DNA from: Candidatus Parabeggiatoa sp. nov. 2
GTDB taxonomy: Bacteria; Pseudomonadota; Gammaproteobacteria; Beggiatoales; Beggiatoaceae
Assembly: GCA_002085445.1 (NCBI GenBank)
Contig: NBMI01000081.1
Location: forward strand, 1 to 47,346
DNA length: 47,346 nucleotides
Direction of reading: 5' to 3'
Positions 18,462 through 26,900 of this stretch are shown in pieces; the first letter of the stretch is position 1; every line of letters begins with the position of its first letter. Under the pieces are notes generated by a model. The model did not search any database and was not told the origin of the DNA. It saw only the letters and a list, made by a program, of their open reading frames with translations. The position numbers and the translations under genes were made by a program.

Positions 18462-18670
18462 TGGACTGAAGGACTCAGTCGTCCAAACTAACGTTTGGCA
18501 GTGTGAGGCGATAAATCGCCTACTACAAACGGGCCTTTTCCGTACGGTATGGCATTGACTTAAGGAGTACAAAGCCCAAAAGTCCAAAGCTAAAGCTTTG
18601 GACGGAATTAACAAAGCTAAAGCTTTGGATTCCGGCATTCTGAAAAAATCAATCAACAAGGACTCAAACT
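18462..18670. repeat. hairpin repeats upstream of the response regulator
   Basis: Three hairpins of the same general type lie here. At 18483-18498 the arms CCAAAC/GTTTGG surround TAAC. At 18582-18603 the arms GTCCAAAGC surround TAAA. At 18612-18627 the arms CAAAGC surround TAAA. AAGGA about ten bases before the ATG at 18671 is a good ribosome site. Confidence 0.65.
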
Positions 18671-19033
18671 ATGGCCCATATATTGATAGTAGATGATTCG
18701 CCCCAAGATGTTGATACCATCAAGAAAATTTTGGAAGCTCAAGGCCATCAAACCTCGGCCGCGGAAAATGGTGAACAAGGCATACAAAAAACAAAAGAAC
18801 TCCGGCCGGACTTAATTGTGATGGATGTCGTCATGCCCGGTTTAGATGGTTTTAAAACCACTCGCAAGATTGCCAAAAGTCCTGATACCAAATCCATTCC
18901 CATAGTCGTTTTGTCCTCCAAAAATCAGGAAAGTGACAGAGCTTGGGCAAAAATGCAGGGCGCGAAAGAATACTTGGTTAAGCCGGTTAAAGCAGACGAA
19001 TTAGTGGAAATGGTCAAGAAAATGCTTGGATAA
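18671..19033 (+). CDS. single-domain response regulator, PilH-like
   Basis: A 120-residue CheY-type receiver with nothing after it. The acidic pair is D8/D9, the phospho-acceptor is D52 (DLIVMDVVMPG), the switch Ser is S82, and the conserved Lys is K104 (YLVKPV). The segment RAWAKMQGAKEYLVKPV and the overall length match PilG/PilH-type regulators of twitching motility, with PilH the closest by eye. Without an output domain it must act by protein contact or as a phosphate sink. No other pil or che genes are in the window, so it could equally serve one of the orphan kinases upstream. The match to PilH is a family resemblance, not a proof of role. Confidence 0.88.
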   Translation: MAHILIVDDSPQDVDTIKKILEAQGHQTSAAENGEQGIQKTKELRPDLIVMDVVMPGLDGFKTTRKIAKSPDTKSIPIVVLSSKNQESDRAWAKMQGAKEYLVKPVKADELVEMVKKMLG

Positions 19034-19043
19034 TTAAAAAAAC

Positions 19044-19162
19044 CTCCAAGGTTTTAGAAACCTTGGAGTTTTCCATAAAAAAAACCTCCAATGTTTTAGA
19101 AACATTGGAGGTTTCCATAAAAAAAACTCCAATGTTTTAGTATAAACCTTGGAGGTTTCAGT
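19044..19162 (+). terminator. three TAG-loop hairpins after the response regulator
   Basis: The first hairpin (19044-19068) pairs CTCCAAGGTTT with AAACCTTGGAG around TAG and is followed by TTTTCC, so it may terminate the receiver transcript 10 bases after its stop. The second (19085-19111) has CCAATG paired with CATTGG: a G-to-T change in one arm matched by C-to-A in the other. The third mixes the left arm of the second with the right arm of the first. Confidence 0.45.
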
Positions 19163-19379
19163 CAGTGGGCCAGGTTGTAGAATTGATAGGCCTTGTTTTT
19201 GTCATTTCAGGAGTCCAAACGACGCTAAAGTTTCGCTCCGCGAAACTTTAGCGTCGTTTTTAGTTTGGCAGGAGTCCAAACTTTAGTACCCCAACGCCAA
19301 TGGCTAAAGAAAAACCTCCAGGGGCGTTGCCCCTGGCTTTAATAATACTTACCGAAGGGGCTAATAGAGGTTAACAAGG

Positions 19380-19625
19380 AAAGCCCCAACGGGGCGAGAT
19401 TAATATAGCCAGGGGCACCGCCCCTGGCAAGCCCCAACGGGGCGAGATTAATATAGCCAGGGGCACCGCCCCTGGCAAGCCCCAACGGGGCGAGATTAAT
19501 ATAGCCAGGGGCACCGCCCCTGGACAGCGCCAGGGGCACCGCCCCTGGCAAGCCCCAACGGGGCGAGATTAATATAGCCAGGGGCACCGCCCCTGGACAG
19601 CCAGGGGCAACGCCCTTGGCTTTGG
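19380..19625. repeat. 48-bp tandem array (second copy of the 6930 array type)
   Basis: Four to five units carry GCCCCAACGGGGCGAGATTA, TATAGCC and AGGGGCACCGCCCCTGG. One unit is shortened to the last palindrome. The leader GGGCTAATAGAGGTTAAC is shared with the array near 6900. Compared with that array, TGGGGCACCGCCCCA has become AGGGGCACCGCCCCT, another matched change on both arms. A third, inverted array is at about 40867-40990. Confidence 0.75.
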
Positions 19626-20105
19626 GTTCGGAATGACAAAAGTACAAATTATGCTGAGTATAGATTAAACTTGAACTCCAGCCGCCAAACTAAAAACGAC
19701 GCTAAAGTTTCGCTCCGCGAAACTTTAGCGTCGTTTGGACTCCAGCCGCCAAACTAAAGTTTGGACTCCGTTGCCAAACTAAAGTTTGGACTCCTACCAA
19801 AGTTTGACTCCTACAAAAAAACTTTTTGATTATACCATTATAAGTAAAAAAGTCAAGGTTAAAATTGCAATCGCTTGGACTGAACCCAAATACCGCCAAG
19901 GTTTTAGAAACCTTAGAAGTTTCAGCAAAAAAAACCGCCAAGGTTTTAGAAACCTTGGCGGTTTCAGTCAAAAATCGGCTCCCTACCATGCAATCGCTTG
20001 GACTGAACCCAAATACCTCCAAAGTTTAGAAACCTTGAAGGTTTCATAAAAGTGGCCTGTCTGTAGAGGCCGATTACGCTGGCACTAATCGGCCCCCTAC
20101 CATTC

Positions 20106-20939
20106 TTATCGGCTACGAGGAGGCTTCTTGAACCTAAACATCTTATAAGTCAAGGTTCGGTTTTCCAGAGCGGTATAGACTTCGGAACCCGGTAAACCCA
20201 AAAAGTTACTCATCGCTTCGTCATCCTTCTTGCTAAAAGCCGCTAAGTGTCTGCTTGCCACATCCTCGCATGATAACAACACATTGCGCGTGATATCGCG
20301 CTCAATTTCGATAATAAAGCCCACCTCCTGTAAAGTGGATAAATAGCCTGATATCAATTCCGTTGGCAACGCATCTGTGTACAAGAAATAGCCGCCCTCT
20401 TTTAACACCCGATAGACTTGTGCAAAAAAAGCGGCAATATTGGGATAACTAGAAGCAGACTCGATGTTCATGACAAATTCAAATTGCTCATCATCAAAGG
20501 GCAAATCCTCAGCATCCCCTTCAATAAACTGCACCTGATTGTAGCTGTAATTGGCTTGGCAAAATGCAATAGCAGTGGGAGACAGATCAAGGCCCGTAAT
20601 GAGGTGCTTGGGCAACTCAATGGGTGCCTGCTGTGGTGTCTCATCTGCCACATAACCGTAATTCAAAAAGATGGCGTGCGGCCCAAATTCTGTTGAGTTG
20701 AGTTGTTGAGTGATAGCATTATAAAAGAGTCTAGTGCGATCTTTTATCTCATCATGGTTGATATTCTCACGTTTTAGATCCTCAATCAAATCGGCAGCAC
20801 TGAGGTTGGGCCAAATATTATCAGGATTGGCACTCTCAATAGATGGCTTCAACTTTTCGGCTATCGCTTTCACATGAGGGAGGCTATTCATGGTGATGTG
20901 ATTGCCCGGCACTTCACAAATTGCTATTCCGTCCGTCAC
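20106..20939 (-). CDS. thioesterase tail plus SAM methyltransferase, frameshifted from the PKS protein and lacking motif I
   Basis: The frame is open from 20939 (GTG) for 277 codons. Its first residues DGIAICEVPGNHITMNSLPHV are not a methyltransferase start. They are the C-terminal end of the preceding thioesterase, including the catalytic His of GNH. The methyltransferase follows, marked by RLFYNAITQQL, FLNYGYVAD, the acidic GLDLSPTAIAFC loop, FIEGDAEDLPF and VYRVLKEGGYFLYTD. Class I methyltransferases need a glycine-rich motif I (DxGxGxG) before GLDLS, but here APIELP runs straight into KHLITGLDLS, so about 45 residues with motif I are absent. SAM binding is therefore doubtful. In the intact form it would methylate a product at the end of the line, perhaps a carboxyl or hydroxyl. 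It overlaps the PKS frame by 26 bases. Confidence 0.8.
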   Translation of the reverse strand: MTDGIAICEVPGNHITMNSLPHVKAIAEKLKPSIESANPDNIWPNLSAADLIEDLKRENINHDEIKDRTRLFYNAITQQLNSTEFGPHAIFLNYGYVADETPQQAPIELPKHLITGLDLSPTAIAFCQANYSYNQVQFIEGDAEDLPFDDEQFEFVMNIESASSYPNIAAFFAQVYRVLKEGGYFLYTDALPTELISGYLSTLQEVGFIIEIERDITRNVLLSCEDVASRHLAAFSKKDDEAMSNFLGLPGSEVYTALENRTLTYKMFRFKKPPRSR

Positions 20940-23900
20940 GACCTTCTCCCAGCCTTCGTTCTAACATATCCTCAGGCCAGTTTTTAATAGAATCGTTCTG
21001 GACAAAAAAATCTCTTAATTGTTCCTCACTCATTTGCCGAATCTCATTCTCTGACAGCGTCAACCCTTGTCCAACATTCAACAAGTAAGTCAGAATAACC
21101 GCATCATCGTCAAAACCGACCAGTTTATTACCCTCACAAACCGTGTCTATCATGGCGAGTAATGCCACTTTCTGGTCAACCGCCTGAAGTTGTTGAGCCA
21201 TTTCAAAGGCTATGGTACCGCCAAAAGAAGAACCGCCTAAAAAATAAGGGCCGCTTGGCTGAACCACACGCAAAGCCTTAATATAATAAGCAGCCAAGTC
21301 CTCAACACGATCCAGATGAAAAGCCAGTTTACCTTCAGAATCAACCTGTTGTAGCCCATAAACCGGTTGGTTTGGCCCTAAACACTGGACTAAATCACGA
21401 TAAACGTAGATCTGTCCACCGGCCGGATGAACCAAAAACAGAGGTCGATTAACTCGATTGCCCACCTGCATTTCCACTAAAGACGGAGGTGTGGGTGTTG
21501 AGTGCTGAATAGCCACCGGCTTTGATTGAGTTTGGATCAACTCGGCTAACCGCGCAATAGTCGGTGCTTCTAAAAAGCTATTGGGAGATAACTCCACTTG
21601 AACCACTTCACGTAACTTGGCAATGAGTTGAACCGCTATCAAGGAATCTCCACCTAACTCAAAGAACTCATCAAAGATGCCTATCTGAGCAATACCCAAG
21701 AATTGTTGCCAAATATCGGCCAGCGTTTCTTCAAGTTGATTGCGTGGTGCGATATAGGGTGTCGGCAAATTCGGTCTTGAATAGCGCGAATCTGATTCTT
21801 CTTTCTGAGATTGATCTTGCGCTTTTCCAAAGTCCTGTTTTATCCATTGCTCAATCCGCGCTTGTAAGTCTCCCGTCGAAACAATTAACTGATTGACTTG
21901 AGGAGCGGCTAAAATCCGTTGAAACGCATTAACACCTTCTTCAGGTGTCATCGCCAATTCAGCTAAAGTGGCCCCAAAAGAAGTCCCATGTTTCGTCACG
22001 TTCCCAAATCGCCAACCATCCCAGTTGACGCTAAGCCACGGCACCGTACTGCTCTGATTCTGCTGATGAGCGAAAGCGTCCATGAAGAGATTCGCGGCTG
22101 AATAGGCCAAAAACCCTAATCCCCCTAAAACAGAGGACAAGGAAGAGAACAATAAACAAAAATCAAGCGTTCTCTCCGACAAAACATTTTCTAAGACTAG
22201 GGTGCCATGCACTTTGGGTTGAAATTGCAGCTCGCCATCCGTTTTACCGATCTGTTCAAGAGTGCGAAATGACCTCTCGGAGGTGATTCCCGCCGCATGA
22301 ATCACCCCATTGAGTTGACCAAACCGTTTCTCGGCCATGGCTATCACTTCTTGCATTTGTTGCAAATCAGCCACATCCGCGCTGACGACCAAAACGTCGG
22401 CCCCTTGCTCTTCGAGTGCTTGCACTTTCCTGATTTTGCAGCTAATACTATCATCTTCATTATGAGTGGTCAGCCACTTGTCCCACCCGTTTTTCGCTGG
22501 CAAAGCTGAACGCCCCATCAGTACCAGTTTGGCTTGTACCGTCTTTGCCAACTGTTCTGCCAGAACCAGACCAATACCGCCCAATCCACCGGTAATGAGA
22601 TAGACTCCCTTTTCCCTTAACCGCTGAGTCTCTTCGACCGGTTTATCCAATCGAACTGGCTCAAAGGTGGGCACCCACCGATGCTTGCCACGGTAGGCAA
22701 CCACTCGGTCAGAGGATTTTGTTGTCAACTCAGCCAGCAACGGCTCTATCAGTCTATCCCGTGAATTATCGTGGTGTAGGGGGGATTTTGGTATAACAAC
22801 ATCAATGCTACGACAATTAAGATTGGGATATTCTTGCCCAATGACCTTAACCGGGCCGAGTACGGTGGCCTTTTCTGGGCATAGCATCTCGTCGCCACTC
22901 ACGGACTGCATGTTGTTTGACACCACCACGATTTGAATCGCCTCAGTCACATTCTGTTTGCCAAGGGCCTGTGCGAGAAACAGCAGACTATAAAATCCTA
23001 ACGCTTGCGCTTGGTCAAATCCTTCAACGGCCAATTCATTGTGCGGCTCATTCGGTGTGACACCCCATAAATGAACAATTGTTAGTGGCATCTTGTCGCG
23101 TGTGCGAAGTTCTTTGACCAAAGCCTCATAGTCAGAACCAAGTTGAGGATTCAGAGTATAGTCGTTATCACTGAGCTTAGTAAACGCTGAGCCAACCTTC
23201 ACCGTGATGATCTCTTGACGTTGCAATTTTTTCACCAGTTGGGTACCCAAGCCACACACATCATCAAATACTAGCCACAATGCAGACTCTCTCTGTTCCT
23301 GCGGTATTGGGGAGACTGATTGCTTCCATAACGGTTGGTAGAACCAATCGGCAATATCTGGCTTTTTGCCTGAGAGTTCATCGCTCTCCGAGGTTTTGAA
23401 AACCTTGGAGGGGTGCTGTTTGGGCGGTTCGATCCAATAACGTTGGCGCTCAAAGGGGTAGGTCGGCAAGGAAAGGCGATGACGACGCTCAGCGGTATAG
23501 AATCCCGACCACTTCAGTTGTCCACCGGCCAACCAGAATTGGCCCAAGGTCTTCAATAAAAACGCGACATCCGATTGGTTCTGTTGCGGATGGCGTAACG
23601 AAGACAGTACCACTTGCTCCGCGGAGTGATCTGGATGCCGTTTGGCTAAGGTACTTAACGTCCGTCCCGGGCCAACCTCCAGCAGAATTCGCGCTGGTTC
23701 TTTCAATAATTGTTGCAAACCCTCGGCAAAGCGCACCGTGTATCGCAAATGTCTGGCCCAATAGCTCGGGTTGGTCGCTTGTTCGGCGGTAATCCAAGTC
23801 CCGGTGAGGTTGGACAAATACGGAATTTGTGGCGCACAAAAAATGACTTGTTCAACACGTTTGGTAAAGGACTCCAAAAGGGGAGCCATCATCTCGGAAT

Positions 23901-26900
23901 GAAACGCATGGGAGGTGTGGAGACGGCGACACTCCACGCCTTGTTCTGTCAACTGATTCTGCAATGCCTCAACGGCCGCCGTGGAACCAGACACCACACA
24001 TAGGCCGGGGGCGTTAATCGCGGCCAGAGAAAGTTCCTTGCCTAATAAGGATCGCACTTCTTTTTCAGGCCGTGAAATGGCCAGCATTGCACCACTAGGC
24101 ATTTCTTGCATCATCTTGCCGCGGGCCGCAACCAGTGATAAGGCCTCTTTCAGTGAGAAAACGCCCGCGAGACACGCAGCCACATATTCACCAATGCTGT
24201 GACCAATCATCGCTTCTGGATGCACCCCCCACGTCATCCATAACTTAGCGAGGGCGTATTCAATCACAAACAGGGCCGGCTGTGTTATCGCTGTCTGGTT
24301 AAGTTGATTCTCCGGATCGAAGGGGCTAGAGGCGTGTGGAACCGTAGGATACAACACACTTCGCAAATCCAGCCCCAGATGTGGTTTAAGAAATTCTGCA
24401 CAACGGTCAACTTGTTCTCGAAAGATTGACTCCGTTTGGTAGAGTTCTAACCCCATATTGACGTATTGGGCACCTTGCCCAGAAAACATAAACACGATCG
24501 GCCGCTCTTTTGGCTCTTGGAACTGGGTAAAAACGCCGGTTGGGTCAAGGGTACGAAGTGCGGTTGTCGCTTCATCAAGATTCTGAAAAACCAACATCCG
24601 TCGATGGCTGAAAGCCTTGCGACCTTTGCTCAGTGTGTAAGCCACATCGGCGAAGTTGATATCAGGATGCTGCGCCAAATACGCCGCCAGATTGGCGCTC
24701 GCTGTCTCAAGTGCCGAGTCGGTTTTGGCTGACAGCACCAGCAGTTGCCACGGGCGGGATTTTCCGTACGGCACCGGTGTTGGGGCCTCTTCAAGGATAA
24801 CATGAGCATTGGTGCCTCCGATGCCAAAAGAACTGACCCCAGCGCGGCGGGGCATCCCGTCTATTTGCTTCCATTCCGCCAGTTTGGTATTTACGTAAAA
24901 GGGACTATTGGCAAAATCAATTTGAGGATTGGGCTTAGAAAAGTGCAAGCTAGGGGGCAACTTCTGGTGCTTAAGCGCGAGAACCGTTTTTATTAAACCG
25001 GCCACCCCGGCGGCCGTATCCGTATGTCCAATATTGGTCTTCAACGAACCGATGGCACAGAACCCCTTTTTCTGGGTACTGGCCTGAAAAGCGTTGGTTA
25101 ACGCGGTGATTTCAATCGGATCACCGAGCGCGGTGCCAGTGCCGTGGGTTTCTATATAGGTGATGCTCTCAGCATCAACCCCAGCCACAGCTTGGGCTTC
25201 TGAAATCACGGCCGCTTGCCCTTCCACACTGGGCGCGGTATAGCCCACTTTCAAAGAACCGTCGTTATTGAGGGCCGAACCTTTAATAATGGCATGGATA
25301 CAATCGCCATCCGCTATCGCATCTTCTAATCTTTTTAAAACCACAATGCCCACACCATTGCCACCCACCGTGCCCTGTGCCTTGGCATCAAAGGCACGGC
25401 AGTGGCCATCGGGAGAACTAATCATACCCTCTTGATACCAATAACCCACTTTTTGGGGAACATGGACGGTAACGCCACCGGCCAACGCTATATCGCATTC
25501 CCCATCCTGCAAACTTTGGCAAGCCAAGTGAACAGCCACCAATGAAGTTGAACAAGCGGTTTGAACATTGATGCTGGGCCCGGTTAAGTTGAGTTTGTAA
25601 GAAACGCGGGTGGGGAGAAAATCTTTATCATTTTCAATCAATAGTTGAAAACTACCCACTGATTCTGATAACAGCTCACGATTCGGATACAGGTTACTGA
25701 GTAGGTAAGTGTTCATACCTACCCCCGCATAAACACCTATTGAATACTCGTCAGTACCCGCTTCATAACCGGCATTTTCAAGTGCTTCCCAAGCACATTC
25801 CAAAAACAGGCGGTGTTGCGGATCCATTACTTCGGCCTCTCTAGGACTGAAGTCAAAGAACGCCGCATCAAACTGCTCGATGTCTGACAAAACGGCACCC
25901 GCTTTGACATAATTGGGTTTATTCAGCGTGGCCGTGTCTATTCCTGACGAAATCAGTTCCTCATCGGAAAAAAATGAAATGGCTTCTTTTCCGTCTTGCA
26001 GATTGCGCCAGAACTCTTCAAGCGTGTTTGCTTCAGGAAAACTGCCTGACAGACCAATAATGGCTATCTCATGAGACGCTTGACGGGCACGAAGATTTTT
26101 CGTCCGCTTCTGGCTGGGTTGCGGCTGAACCGCCAGTGCCGAAACACAACTTTGTTTCTGGCTTAAATGTTGGCCCAACGCGTGTATGGTGGAATATTCA
26201 AACAGTTCAACCATAGGAATATCGCAGCCCAACTTTTCCTGCAATTTGGCTTTAATTTGGGGTACAAGTAGTGAATGGCCCCCTAAGTCAAAGAAATTGT
26301 CATAAATCCCAATGTTATCGATATGCAAGACTTCTTGCCAAACGGTCGCAATGACGCGCTCAACCTCCGTTTCGGGCATAGAAGCCTGTTTTGGTAAGTA
26401 AGCGGCCTCTGGGGCAGGGAGGGCACGGCGATCCAGCTTGCCGTTGGGCGTTAGCGGCAAGGCATGGAGTAACACAAAGTTGGAAGGCACCATATAGTCT
26501 GGCAGCTTATCTTTTAAGTAGTCGCGCAGATTGCCCGTCAGTAAGCGTTGCACCACTTTCAATAAGCCTTGACTTTCAAGCAGATACTCTATACTTTTTT
26601 CAAGAATCGCCTGCTCTTTAGGCGTCAGCTCAAACTCAATTCCAGCCCATGAAGCTCGCGACCATGCCACTTTGCCCTTTAACCAACGCGCCTCAGACTC
26701 TCCTGGCAGCCATAAGCGTAGACTGAGTTTCTTATTTTCTTTAAGGCTAACATCCGTCCCGAGTAGAACGCCACCACTGGAAATATCCTCCGTGCGGAGT
26801 TTCAAGGTTTTGCCATTCAGTTTCGCAAGGCAGTCGCTCTGATAAGGTATCCGCTCAGGAATCAGATCGGAAACAATATAGGCCACTAAACGCTTGTTGC

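Larger units (their letters stand above)
19034..20105. repeat. 1.07-kb repeat block between convergent genes
   Basis: No gene is seen. The block contains, in order: three TAG-loop hairpins (19044-19162); a 43-base palindrome (19217-19259); a 48-base tandem array of G/C palindromes (about 19380-19625); a second 43-base palindrome (19694-19736) followed by CCAAAC/GTTTGG hairpins (to about 19810); and more TAG-loop hairpins (about 19894-20050). Each class has copies elsewhere in the window. Confidence 0.75.

Noticed and set aside
20106..20939. Methyltransferase as an independent gene starting at the GTG of 20939
   Set aside because: The first ~30 residues are the thioesterase end with its catalytic His, so the frame is the continuation of the PKS after a 4-bp duplication.
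26565..26865. PilZ-like insert as simple divergence of the A-domain hinge
   Set aside because: About 100 residues with ordered motifs (DISSGG, VAW, GIEF) are too many and too regular for a variable hinge of about 25 residues.
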